DNA of 64,000 bases from contig NZ_NETK01000002.1 in the NCBI RefSeq assembly GCF_002343915.1, forward strand, positions 186,001 through 250,000, given 5' to 3'. Of this stretch, positions 10,590 through 18,754 are shown piece by piece. The notes beneath the pieces were generated by a model that did not search any database, had not been told where the DNA came from, and worked only from the letters and a program-made list of their open reading frames with translations. Source of the stretch: Nannocystis exedens. Its GTDB lineage: Bacteria; Myxococcota_A; Polyangia; Nannocystales; Nannocystaceae. Within the stretch, counting starts at the first letter, position 1, and every line of letters starts with the position of its first letter. The position numbers and the translations under genes are program-made.

Positions 10590-12638
10590 ATGCCGAAGGC
10601 CAGCGCCGCGCCCGGGGAGCCCTGTGGCTGGGGGATCCGCCTCTTTTTCCTCGGACGCACGGTGGCCCAGATCGCGGCCGACGACGCGACCCCGGTCGCC
10701 CTCGGCGAGCGCAAGGACTGCGATCTCGTGCTCCCCGGCCTCGGCGAGCGCACGCTGCTGACCGACGGCGCGACCCTCGTCATCCCCGCCGGCCTCGTCG
10801 GCGAGGTCCACGTCGGCGAGCGCACGCAGGCGGCGGAGGGCAGGGTGACCCTGTCCCCCGGCGACCGGGCCTCGCTGCGCGTGGCGGCCCACCCGGACAT
10901 CGCCCTCGACATCCAGCGGGTCACGCGCGAGCGCCTGCCGTGGTCGGCCCGCTTCCACGCCCGCGACCTGGCCCGGCAAATCGTCACGGGCGCGGCGCTG
11001 GTCGGCATGGTGGCGCTGCTGTGGCGGATCGAGAAGGTCGAGAACGTGCTCAAGCTGCGCGGCGAGCCGACAGCCGACGACGACTCGCCGCTGATGCGGG
11101 TGATCTACGCGCCCACGGCCGAGCCCGTCGAGGTGATCCGCGCCCGCGAGCTGTTCGTCGCGCACCTGCCGCCGCCACCGCCGCCGCCGCCCGCGCCCGC
11201 CGAGCCCGGCTTCGACCGGGTGGCGAGCGGACCGACGGCGATCCCGCTCGCACAGGAGGGCCTGGTCGAGGTGGTGGACGTGGCGCCGGGACGCGCCGAG
11301 GAGGCGCCGACCCTGGCGCCGCGCCGGGGCAAGAAGGCGCGCCGCGGCAAGCGCGGGCCGGACCGGCTCGACGTCGGCGAATACGCGATGATGAGCGCGC
11401 TGAACGGCGACGGCAACGCGATCGGCGCCTTCGTCGCGGAGGACGACAGCGCGTTCGTCGGCCTGCTCGGGACGCGCGGGAGCAGCATCGACGAGTCCTT
11501 GGCCGTGCGTGAGCTGCTGCGGGATCAACCTCGAGGAGCCCTCCAGGGCGGCGCGATCGGCGACCTCGGCGGCCCTGGCGGCCTCGGCGACGAAGGCGGC
11601 GGCGGGACAGGCGTGGTCGGCGGGGTGTTCGGCGGCGCCGGGACGGGCATGGTCGGCGGCGTCGAAGGCGGCGTGGAGGGAGGCGTGGTCGGCGGCGTCG
11701 AAGGCGGCGTGGAGGGAGGCGTGATCGGCGGGGTGATCGGCGGCGTGGTGCTCGACAGCAGCATGCCCCAAACCCCAGGTGTCGAAGGACATGTCCCTCC
11801 GAACATGGTCCCGGGAGCAGCCCTCGGCGGCCCGAGCTCGCACGCGTCGCTCGGGGCGAACGCGACGCGGGGCGAGCGCGACGGCCTGGCGGCGGCGGTG
11901 GTCGAGGCCTCGTGCGCCGACCCGGCGATCGTGCGCAAGCAGCAGATCGACGTCGTGTTCGCGGTCGATGTCTCGACCACCATGAACTTCATGCTCGGCA
12001 AGATCGGCCGCGAGATCGCCGCGGTCGACGCCGCCGTGCGCGCCCACAACCTCGACGCCCGCTACGGCCTGGTCGTGTTCGTCGACGACGTCATGGTCAC
12101 GAACGGCGGCCAGCCGTTCGCCGACCTGGTGGCGCTGCAGCAGGAGCTGGCGAAGTGGCAGCAGTTCACCGCCAGCAACCGCGAGATCGGCGCGAACGCG
12201 GCCAACCTCGACTGGCCGGAGAACACCCTCGACGCGCTCCACGCCGCCGCGACCCAGTTCGCCTGGCGCGATCCGTCCGCCACGCTGCGCGCGGTGGTCC
12301 ACGCCACCGACGACGACTTCGGCGAGGCGCCCGCGGTGCAGAGCGGCCAGCGCGTGCAGCACGGCTACCGCGACACCGTCGCGGCCCTGCGCGCGGCCGA
12401 GGTGCGGCTGTTCAGCTTCGCCGCCAAGGTCGGCGGGCAGTGCGAGTGCCTCGACGTGCGCGCCGGGCTGTTCACGCCGTACCGCGGGCAGCAGGCGATC
12501 CCGGCGGCCACCGGCGGGGCGGTGTTCGACATCGACGAGGTCGCGTCGGGCGCGCTGAACTTCGGCGCCGCGGTGTCGGGCGCGCTGAAGTCGGCGGTCT
12601 GCACGCACTACCCGCTGTCTCCGGTCGCCGGCAAGTAG
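10590..12638 (+). CDS. Membrane-anchored von Willebrand factor A domain protein
   Basis: Predicted 682 residues. The cytosolic N-terminus (1-125) has an FHA-like look (VALGERKDCDLVLPGL). One TM helix lies at about 129-148 (IVTGAALVGMVALLW), followed by a Pro-rich run (194-204), a basic stretch, a Gly/Val repeat (VGGVEGGV, about 340-390), and a C-terminal VWA domain from about 450. The MIDAS motif DVSTT is near residue 459, followed by the segment LRAVVHATDDD. The arrangement (cytosolic sensor, TM, Pro-rich periplasmic spacer) recalls AgmX/TonB-like gliding proteins, but with VWA in place of the TonB-like end. It probably binds a protein or surface ligand in a metal-dependent way. The ATG at 10590 is the first start after the divergent ffh gene. 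Confidence 0.75.
   Translation: MPKASAAPGEPCGWGIRLFFLGRTVAQIAADDATPVALGERKDCDLVLPGLGERTLLTDGATLVIPAGLVGEVHVGERTQAAEGRVTLSPGDRASLRVAAHPDIALDIQRVTRERLPWSARFHARDLARQIVTGAALVGMVALLWRIEKVENVLKLRGEPTADDDSPLMRVIYAPTAEPVEVIRARELFVAHLPPPPPPPPAPAEPGFDRVASGPTAIPLAQEGLVEVVDVAPGRAEEAPTLAPRRGKKARRGKRGPDRLDVGEYAMMSALNGDGNAIGAFVAEDDSAFVGLLGTRGSSIDESLAVRELLRDQPRGALQGGAIGDLGGPGGLGDEGGGGTGVVGGVFGGAGTGMVGGVEGGVEGGVVGGVEGGVEGGVIGGVIGGVVLDSSMPQTPGVEGHVPPNMVPGAALGGPSSHASLGANATRGERDGLAAAVVEASCADPAIVRKQQIDVVFAVDVSTTMNFMLGKIGREIAAVDAAVRAHNLDARYGLVVFVDDVMVTNGGQPFADLVALQQELAKWQQFTASNREIGANAANLDWPENTLDALHAAATQFAWRDPSATLRAVVHATDDDFGEAPAVQSGQRVQHGYRDTVAALRAAEVRLFSFAAKVGGQCECLDVRAGLFTPYRGQQAIPAATGGAVFDIDEVASGALNFGAAVSGALKSAVCTHYPLSPVAGK
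11652..11723 (+). repeat. 36-bp tandem repeat inside the VWA gene
   Basis: Two consecutive copies of a 36-base unit (11652-11687 and 11688-11723), each encoding VGGVEGGVEGGV, flanked by decayed copies that extend the VGG/IGG pattern. The unit length keeps the frame, so copy-number change would alter linker length only. Confidence 0.8.
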
Positions 12639-12700
12639 CCCGGAGGCCGCGCGGCCGGGGTCTTCTCAAGCGCGGGCGTCCGGCGCTAAGGTGACGGCCG

Positions 12701-12961
12701 GTGGCGGGCGACGTGCAAAAGCAGCTCGGCGAGCTCGAGCAGCTGGCGAGCAACCTCGGGGTCCGGGTCTGTTACGAGGCGATGACTGGCCTGTCGCAGG
12801 GCAGCGGCGGCTTGTGCAAGGTCCGCGGCGAGTGGCGGGTCATCATGGACAAGCGCCTCAAGCCTGCCGAGCGCCTGGAGGTGCTCGCCAACTCGCTGAA
12901 GGGCTTCGACACCGAGGCGCACTTCGTGTCGCCGCAGGTGCGCGCGCTGCTCGAGCCCTGA
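12701..12961 (+). CDS. Small conserved-looking protein, unknown
   Basis: Predicted 86 residues from a GTG start. Composition is balanced (helical N-terminus QKQLGELEQLASNLGVRVCYEAM, then GGLCKVRGEWRVIMDKRLKPAERLEVLANSLKGFD), unlike out-of-frame shadows. There are two Cys but no metal motif and no signal peptide, so it is probably cytosolic. TAAGGT (12687-12692) ends 8 bases before the GTG and may be a -10 box, giving a leaderless mRNA. Possible terminators are the hairpins starting at 12982. Family not recognised. Confidence 0.65.
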   Translation: MAGDVQKQLGELEQLASNLGVRVCYEAMTGLSQGSGGLCKVRGEWRVIMDKRLKPAERLEVLANSLKGFDTEAHFVSPQVRALLEP

Positions 12962-12981
12962 CCCGTCGCGGTCGCGGCCAC

Positions 12982-13024
12982 CATGTCCTTCGGGACATGT
13001 CGCCTGGCCCCGGGGACATGTCCC
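12982..13024 (+). repeat. Archetype hairpin copy plus GGGACATGTCCC palindrome
   Basis: CATGTCC (12982-12988), loop TTCG, GGACATG (12993-12999): a perfect 7-bp stem with a C(UUCG)G tetraloop. It is followed about 13 bases later by the palindrome GGGACATGTCCC. It is the cleanest copy of the dispersed family and lies downstream of the 86-residue gene. Confidence 0.75.
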
Positions 13025-13092
13025 TCGTCGGCCCGACGCCCGCGGGCGCCCGCGACGGCGCCGGATGAGCGGCAAAACCCCCGCGGTCGGCA

Positions 13093-13413
13093 CTAAATCG
13101 GCGCCAAGAGATCGGCCAGCGCCGGGTCGTCGGCGAGCAGCGCCGAGACCTCACGTTCCACGGCAGACCACACCTCGGGGCTGACGCGGGCCGGGCGCTG
13201 GGCCGCGACGGTCGCCGCGACCAGCCGTTCCGCCGCGACGGCCGGATCGAGTTCACCGGCAGCGACCGCCGCCGCGAGCGCCTCGCCGGGCGACACGTGA
13301 GCCGTCGAGGGGGTCGCCGCGACAGCGTCGGCGGCGGCCGGGCTGACGGACTGCGAGCCTTCGGCGCGGGTGATGCCCGCGACCGTCGTGGGGTCGTCGG
13401 CGATGGGCCGCAT
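13093..13413 (-). CDS. Small hypothetical protein, alanine-rich helical
   Basis: Predicted 106 residues. The N-terminal third is low-complexity (Ala/Ser/Pro/Thr). The rest looks like a compact helical domain: GEALAAAVAAGELDPAVAAERLVAATVAAQ, then VSPEVWSAVEREVSALLADDPALADLL. No signal peptide or catalytic motif. It is divergent from the PEGA kinase, with about 310 bases between the starts. The coherent amphipathic pattern suggests a real protein, but a high-GC shadow frame cannot be excluded. Confidence 0.45.
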   Translation of the reverse strand: MRPIADDPTTVAGITRAEGSQSVSPAAADAVAATPSTAHVSPGEALAAAVAAGELDPAVAAERLVAATVAAQRPARVSPEVWSAVEREVSALLADDPALADLLAPI

Positions 13414-13652
13414 CGGTCTCGCCGGCGAAGGTAACAGGTCCGGCGAGCACTGTCAGGGGCGCGCGGCTCACCTTCGCCCGGCGAGGACGGCGCGCGACCT
13501 GCGAGGCGCCCGTGAGGTGGCGAGGTCACCCGGTGGTGGCCGGCGCCGCGGCGAGCCGTCGCTCGGGTCCCCGGAGGTCGCTCTCCAGCGCTGGCCCAGA
13601 CCGTGACGCTTGCCGCCGCCAAGGCGCGCGCGGGGCCGCCGGCGCCGGCCGA
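13414..13652. other. Divergent intergenic region
   Basis: GC-rich DNA between the starts of the small minus-strand gene and the kinase gene. No coding frame with a believable composition; it should hold the minus-strand promoter, which I could not identify. Confidence 0.4.
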
Positions 13653-13681
13653 TTGACTTTCGCTCGCGCCCGGGGTCACAT
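13653..13681 (+). promoter_or_regulatory. Possible promoter for the PEGA kinase
   Basis: TTGACT at 13653-13658, a 17-base spacer, and TCACAT at 13676-13681. The -35 is near consensus and the -10 is weak. It would give a leader of roughly 35 bases. Confidence 0.4.
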
Positions 13682-13723
13682 GGCGGGGCCCTGCTTCCTC
13701 GCGTGCACGGGCCGGAGTTCGCG

Positions 13724-16462
13724 TTGAATCAGATCACCCAATTTGGCCCCTACAAGCTGATGGAGCGCATCAGCGTGGGCGGCATGGCGGAGGTGTACAA
13801 GGCCGTCGAGCAGGGCGTCGAGGGCTTTGAACGGATCGTCGCCGTGAAGCGGATCCTGCCGCACATCGCCGAGGATGACGAATTCATCACGATGTTCAAG
13901 GACGAGGCCAAGATCGCCGGCCAGCTCCAGCACGGGAACATCGCCCAGATCTACAACCTCGGCCAGCAGGGCGACAGCTTCTACATCGCGCTCGAGTACG
14001 TCGCCGGCAAGGACCTCCGCAACATCTTCACCCGCTGCCAGCAGCAGGGCAAGCCGATGCCGCTCGCGCAGGCCTGCTTCGTGGTGATGAAGGTCTGCGA
14101 GGGCCTCGACTACGCCCACAACAAGCGCGACAAGCACGGCCGCCACCTCAACATCGTCCACCGCGACGTCAGCCCGCCCAACATCCTCGTGTCCTACGAG
14201 GGCGAGGTGAAGCTGATCGACTTCGGCGTGGCCAAGGCGGCCGGCAGGGTCTCGCGCACGCAGGCCGGCATCCTCAAGGGCAAGTTCGGCTACATGTCCC
14301 CGGAGCAGGTCCGCGGCATGCCGCTCGACCGCCGCAGCGACGTGTTCTCGCTCGGCGTGGTGCTCTACGAGGTGCTGGTCGGCAACCGCCTGTTCCAGGG
14401 CGAGACCGACTTCGCCACCCTCGAGATGGTGCGCACCGTCGACGTCCCGGCCCCGAGCTCGAAGAACCCGGAGATCCCGAAGGACCTCGAGAACATCATC
14501 ATGAAGGCGCTCTCGGGCGAGCCCGAGACCCGCTACCAGACGGCCATGGAGCTCCACGACGACCTCCAGGCCTTCATGTTCGCGCACGGCATGTTCTACA
14601 GCCGCAAGGACCTTGCGACGTGGATGCGCAAGCAGTACGCGCGAGAGATCGAGCTCGAGAAGGGTTCCGGCAAGGCTCCGCCGGCCCCGGGGCAGCGGCC
14701 CGCGCCGCCCGGAGCCCCGCCGCGCAAGGCCCCGCCGCCGCGCCCGCCGGGCAACAAGACGGTGCCGCCGCAAGCCGCTGCGAGGCCCGCCGCGGCCCCG
14801 GCCGCCGGCCGACCCGCCGCGCCGAGAGCCGAGGCCAAGGACGCCGACCCGCTGCAGCCGAGCGAGGACCAACTGGCCGCCGCGCGCAAGCGGTCGAAGA
14901 CGATGTTGATGTCGCCGTCGAACCGGCCGTCGACGCTCAAGCCGGGCACGCCGGCGACCGGGAGCGTGCCGACGCTGCCGCCCGGCATGGGCGGCCCGAA
15001 GGATCCGCTCAAATCGACGATCGTGCCCGGCGGCGCCCCGCCGCAGCCCGCGAAGGCCGGCGCAGCCCCGCCGCGCCCCGTCGCGGCGCCGCCTGCGGCC
15101 GCCAAGGCTCCGGCCGCGCCCGCGTCCGACCTCGACTGGGACGACGACGAGCTCGAGACCAAGCTGTTCGACGATCCGGTCGGCGGGCCCAAGGCCAAGC
15201 GGCCGGAGAACGAGGGGCCGCTGCGGCCCGAGCCGCCGCCGCAGGCCGGTCAGATCGACTCCGACGCCGACGAGGGCTCGCCGACGGTCCAGATCCCGCC
15301 GAGCGCCGCGGCCGTGATCCTGGCCGCCTCGGTGGCGCAGGGGCCGTCGCAGGCGATGCCGGCGCCGCCTCCGGGCGCGACGCACAGCCCGCCGCCCTCG
15401 TCGAGCATGAGCCGTGCGCCGGCGCCGATCTCGCCGTCGGTCACGGGCCCGCGTCCGGTCGCGCAGGCGCAGACGCACGCGGTCACGGCCGAGGTCGAGG
15501 TCGAGGACACCGAGGCCGGCAAGCGCCCGCCGCCGATCGCCCTCTACGCGGCGGCCGGCGTCGGCGCGCTCTTGCTGCTGGTCGTCGTCGTCATGTTCGT
15601 CCGGGGCGGCGACCCGGCCACGCCGCCGCCCACCGATCCGGTCGCGGTCGCCGACACCGCCGCGCCGCCGCAGCCGGCGGCGACGGTCGGCACGATCCAG
15701 CTCGACGTGAAGCCGGCCGACGCCCGCGTCACCGTCAACGGCGTCGAGTACCCGGGCAACACGCCGCGCCTGATCTCCAACCTCGGCCCCGGGACGCACA
15801 AGCTGGTGGTCTCGCAGGACGCGGGCTTCCTGCCGTTCGAGCAGGATGTCCCGATCTCCGCCGGCCAGCAGCTCACGCTGCCGGTCAAGCTGCAGGTCCG
15901 CGACGTCACGCTGACGATCAACACCAAGCCGCCGGAGGCGACCGTCAAGCTGCTCGAGGCCGGCGCGGCGCCGCTGCCGGTCGGCAAGGGCGGCGAGAGC
16001 TTCAAGCTGTCGCGCAAGCCCGGCGTCGCCTACAAGGTCCTGGTCGAGGCGCCGGGGTTCGACCCGAGCGAGGTGCCGCTGAGCTTCAGCGGCGAGGCGT
16101 CCGACAGCGCCGAGGTCGTGCTCGTCAAGGCCAAGGGCCCGACGCCGCCGCCGGAAAACAACACGGTCACGCCGCCGGCCAACAACAACACGACGACCTC
16201 GCCCAAGCCGCCGTCCGACAAGCCGAAGCCGGACAAGCCGAAGCCGAAGGCCAAGACCGCCGAGCTCAAGATCGGCAGCGCCCCGGGCCGCCCGCCGGCC
16301 ACGGTGTGGGTCGACAACCAGAAGCAGGCCAAGCCGACCCCGGTCGTCGTCATGGTCGCCCCCGGGCCGCACACCATCAAGTGGAAGTACCCCGACGGCA
16401 AGACCGAGACCCGCAAGATCACGGCCACCGACGGCGCGCAGGTCATCAAGGGCACGCCCTGA
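13724..16462 (+). CDS. Transmembrane Ser/Thr protein kinase with PEGA domains
   Basis: Predicted 912 residues. The N-terminal Hanks-type kinase shows GGMAEVYKA (19-27), the ATP-binding Lys in AVKRIL (42), HRDVSPPN (about 146) and DFG (about 166), and an APE-like MSPEQ. A 300-residue Pro/Ala-rich juxtamembrane linker leads to one TM helix (about 606-629, LYAAAGVGALLLLVVVVMFV), then PEGA-type repeats outside the membrane (GTIQLDVKPADARVTVNG...; LTINTKPPEATVKLL...; a final one before the C-terminus) separated by a Pro/Lys linker. The HRDVSPPN variant of the catalytic loop is common in myxobacterial kinases. The TTG at 13724 is chosen because GGAG lies about 7 bases upstream and the domain begins at once; a GTG at 13703 is an alternative. 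It probably senses an envelope signal. Confidence 0.9.
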   Translation: MNQITQFGPYKLMERISVGGMAEVYKAVEQGVEGFERIVAVKRILPHIAEDDEFITMFKDEAKIAGQLQHGNIAQIYNLGQQGDSFYIALEYVAGKDLRNIFTRCQQQGKPMPLAQACFVVMKVCEGLDYAHNKRDKHGRHLNIVHRDVSPPNILVSYEGEVKLIDFGVAKAAGRVSRTQAGILKGKFGYMSPEQVRGMPLDRRSDVFSLGVVLYEVLVGNRLFQGETDFATLEMVRTVDVPAPSSKNPEIPKDLENIIMKALSGEPETRYQTAMELHDDLQAFMFAHGMFYSRKDLATWMRKQYAREIELEKGSGKAPPAPGQRPAPPGAPPRKAPPPRPPGNKTVPPQAAARPAAAPAAGRPAAPRAEAKDADPLQPSEDQLAAARKRSKTMLMSPSNRPSTLKPGTPATGSVPTLPPGMGGPKDPLKSTIVPGGAPPQPAKAGAAPPRPVAAPPAAAKAPAAPASDLDWDDDELETKLFDDPVGGPKAKRPENEGPLRPEPPPQAGQIDSDADEGSPTVQIPPSAAAVILAASVAQGPSQAMPAPPPGATHSPPPSSSMSRAPAPISPSVTGPRPVAQAQTHAVTAEVEVEDTEAGKRPPPIALYAAAGVGALLLLVVVVMFVRGGDPATPPPTDPVAVADTAAPPQPAATVGTIQLDVKPADARVTVNGVEYPGNTPRLISNLGPGTHKLVVSQDAGFLPFEQDVPISAGQQLTLPVKLQVRDVTLTINTKPPEATVKLLEAGAAPLPVGKGGESFKLSRKPGVAYKVLVEAPGFDPSEVPLSFSGEASDSAEVVLVKAKGPTPPPENNTVTPPANNNTTTSPKPPSDKPKPDKPKPKAKTAELKIGSAPGRPPATVWVDNQKQAKPTPVVVMVAPGPHTIKWKYPDGKTETRKITATDGAQVIKGTP

Positions 16463-16477
16463 GCGCCTGCTCGATTG

Positions 16478-16560
16478 GACAGGTCTTTCCGGACATGCTG
16501 CAAAGGACAGGACCCGAAGGCCATGGTCTTCGGGTCCTGTCCTTTTGGGCAGGCCATGGG
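16478..16560. terminator. Long perfect hairpin downstream of the PEGA kinase
   Basis: An 18-bp perfect stem AAAGGACAGGACCCGAAG (16502-16519) / CTTCGGGTCCTGTCCTTT (16528-16545) encloses an 8-base loop containing CCATGG and ends in TTTT. It is flanked by further GGACAGG and GGCAGG family arms. Position and T-run fit an intrinsic terminator; the arms mark it as an enlarged copy of the dispersed hairpin family. Confidence 0.65.
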
Positions 16561-17062
16561 GGCCGGCCGGCGCGGCGCTGAAGCGGGCAGAGGGCACGGC
16601 CGGCGAGGCGCTTGTGTCGGTGACACGGTGAGGCGGAGGCCGCGGCCCGGCGCCTGGCGGGACGCCGCGAGGCCACGGCCGGGTGAGCGAATCGCGGCGT
16701 GGAGACGCGAGGCGGCGAGGCTTGGGGGGACGTAAATCGCGGCGTGAGCCCGTGAAGCGCGCGTGAGGCGTCGCGGCGCAGACACGGAATCGCGGCGGCG
16801 CCTCGGATCGGGGGGACGCGAGCCGGAGCGAGCGCGGAACCGCGACGAGCGCCGGCCGATCCGAGCGGAGGCGCCGGCGAGGCGAGGTCGGGCTCCCCGC
16901 TCTGGCTCTCGGGCCAGGTCGGGGCGCAGCTCTCAACGGACGAGCGTCCACGTCGGGAGGTCCGTCGCAAACCTCTGGGGGTGGGCCTGATGGACTCTGG
17001 TCTATCGGACATGGCCCGAAGGCTAGGGTCCCCAGACCATGTCCCTGGGGGCAGCGCAGACC
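16561..17062. other. Intergenic region, about 500 bases, no supported gene
   Basis: GC-rich and purine-skewed, with loose repeats of AATCGCGGCG followed by G/A-rich runs. Open frames exist on both strands but are Arg-dominated and lack a start context. The end (16999-17045) holds hairpin-family arms: CGGACATGG, CCATGTCCC. Confidence 0.5.
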
Positions 17063-17707
17063 TCAGCGGGACAGCGCCTCGGGGCAGGCCTGGAGCGGGC
17101 CCGCGACCACGCCCTCGGCGGTGGCGACGCCGTCGCGGCGGAACTCGTTGCAGGGGTCGTCCTCGTCGTCGCCGCGGACGACCACGGTGAAGCGGCACAC
17201 CCCGTGGTCGTCGGGGTTGTTGTTGCGCGTGATCAGGTTGTAGTGGTGCGCGTGCGGGGTGGTTTGCACGAACCCGAGCGCGATCCACATCGGGTGCGTG
17301 GTCCATGCCGCCAGCGGGTAGGCGCCGGGGATGTCGCTCGCGCCGGGTGTGCAGGCGCCGCCGGCGGCGTCGCTGCAGACGATGTCGAGGCCGGGAGTGA
17401 AACCTGTTTCACCGCCCGCAGGCGCGCCCGGCGGGTGGGGGCAGCGGTGCGGGGCCTCGGCGCCGTCGTCGGTGAAGCTCGGCCGCCGCTCGTGGTAGTA
17501 GGCCGCGGTGGCGTTGAACAGCTCGCCCATGACCGTCACCGCCGCCGTGTGACGCTCGTGTCGCTTGATCGCCGCATGCTCGCGCACCGCCAGGGTCGCG
17601 AGGATCGCCGCGATCGCGACCACGAGCAGCGAGTCGAGAGACGACAGGCCCCGGCGCGCGCGACCGGAGCGTGGTGGGGGAGGCGGGCGATGGGCGTGGG
17701 GGGACAT
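17063..17707 (-). CDS. Type IV pilin-like / pseudopilin protein
   Basis: Predicted 214 residues. A basic leader (PPPPPRSGRARRG) is followed by LSSLDSLLVVAIAAILATLAV, the layout of a type IV prepilin cleavage site and its N-terminal helix. Position +5, normally Glu, is Asp. The globular part has four Cys in its middle (HRCPH, IVCSD, GACTP) and near the end (GVCRF, DPCNE), suggesting disulfides. It is probably a minor pilin or pseudopilin assembled by a type IV pilus or type II secretion machine; no other pilus gene is adjacent. The ATG at 17707 gives a 20-residue leader; an ATG at 17824 would give an implausible 59-residue leader. Confidence 0.7.
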   Translation of the reverse strand: MSPHAHRPPPPPRSGRARRGLSSLDSLLVVAIAAILATLAVREHAAIKRHERHTAAVTVMGELFNATAAYYHERRPSFTDDGAEAPHRCPHPPGAPAGGETGFTPGLDIVCSDAAGGACTPGASDIPGAYPLAAWTTHPMWIALGFVQTTPHAHHYNLITRNNNPDDHGVCRFTVVVRGDDEDDPCNEFRRDGVATAEGVVAGPLQACPEALSR

Positions 17708-17908
17708 GTTCGCGTCGGTGGAGCGGCCGAAGGCCAGCCGGACGGGGGAGGCTGCTGGGTCTGTCGGCGTGACACGCGGCTCACCGGGGCTGGCCGCTTC
17801 ACTTCCTAGGTAAACGCTATTCAAAATTCGATCACACTCGGCTCCGATGCAAGGATCCAGATTCGCACAGGACTTTGGGGGTATCTCGCGCGCTCCCGTC
17901 CGGTAGCC

Positions 17909-18724
17909 TCAAGGATGCGCGATCCGGCCCGCGTTCGGGTCGGGCTTGCGCAGAACGGCGAGCAAGTGCGCGCCGAACTGGCGCAGAAAGCTGTCGCGGG
18001 CCCACCACTCTCCGGCCGCCAGGACCCTGCCGAGCAGCGGCCACGAGAGGATCCGGGAGATCGGCACGAGCACCCGGATGCCGTACACGCGCACCAGCTC
18101 CAGCTCGCGGGGGGCGAGCTTGAGCAGGCGGCCGAGCGAGTCGTAGCGGGTGACGTGGTGGTCGCCCTCGACGAGCACGCCGCCGGCGGCGACGATCGTG
18201 ATGGGGTGGCGGATCCCGTGGGCCAGCCCCCGGAGGCTGCGAGGGTTGTTGATCTCGAGCAGCAGCAGCCCGCCGGGCGCGGTCACGCGGACAGCCTCTC
18301 GCAGCAGCGAGCGCACCAGCGCCAGCGAGCTCTCCTCGTCGCGGCCGAGGTGCGGCAGCGTGCGCAGGCAATACACGGCGTCGTAGGTCGTGTCCGCTGC
18401 CGGAATCTGCAGCGCGTCACCGTGTTGGTCGAGCTCGGCCAGCGGCGCGACCGAGACGGTGCTGGCGACGCGGCGGACCCACTGGGTGATCTCCGGCGCG
18501 CCGTGACCGAGGTCGAGGACGCGGCGGCCGGCCACGTGGCGGAGCACGGCCTCGCCCGCGAGCGCCTGAGCGAGCTCGGACGCGCCGGGGACCGGGTCCG
18601 TCATCGCCGGGACGGGCGCGCCCCACCAGGTCTGTTCGCTGGACCGCGGAGGCGGTGCGGCCGCGCCCTGGCGGCCCTTCGCGCCCGACGACCGTGGATT
18701 CGTTGACCCGCTCACAGGCTCCAT
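17909..18724 (-). CDS. SAM-dependent methyltransferase (class I)
   Basis: Predicted 271 residues. Motif I for S-adenosylmethionine binding is VLDLGHGAPEI; a methyltransferase-11-type core follows with DAVYCLRTLPHL and the post-II segment APGGLLLLEINNPRSL. The C-terminal third (LAPRELELVRVYGIRVLVPISR) resembles the substrate-lid region of such enzymes. The substrate is unknown. The first 40 residues are Ser/Pro/Gly-rich and unlike the fold, so an internal ATG at 18604 (231 residues) is a real alternative. It is divergent from the response regulator, with only 30 bases between starts if 18724 is used. Confidence 0.8.
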   Translation of the reverse strand: MEPVSGSTNPRSSGAKGRQGAAAPPPRSSEQTWWGAPVPAMTDPVPGASELAQALAGEAVLRHVAGRRVLDLGHGAPEITQWVRRVASTVSVAPLAELDQHGDALQIPAADTTYDAVYCLRTLPHLGRDEESSLALVRSLLREAVRVTAPGGLLLLEINNPRSLRGLAHGIRHPITIVAAGGVLVEGDHHVTRYDSLGRLLKLAPRELELVRVYGIRVLVPISRILSWPLLGRVLAAGEWWARDSFLRQFGAHLLAVLRKPDPNAGRIAHP

Positions 18725-18743
18725 GGTACCCCTTGGACCCTCG

Positions 18744-18749
18744 AAGGAG
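18744..18749 (+). promoter_or_regulatory. Ribosome binding site of the response regulator
   Basis: AAGGAG five bases before ATG 18755; it fixes the start. Confidence 0.7.
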
Positions 18750-18754
18750 CCTCG

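Noticed and set aside
12982-13024. DNA-uptake sequence or restriction site explanation for the GGACATGTCC motif
   Set aside because: Not excluded, but the conserved pairing of two arms around a TTCG loop is better explained by a hairpin element; uptake and restriction sites would not need the paired arm.
13676-16951. 1091-codon minus-strand frame opposite the PEGA kinase
   Set aside because: Low-complexity Arg/Asp/Leu runs with no domain; the plus strand has an unmistakable kinase.
16446-17306. 286-codon minus-strand frame covering the gap after the kinase
   Set aside because: It overlaps the pilin-like gene in another frame, is Arg/Pro-rich, and contains translated hairpin repeats.
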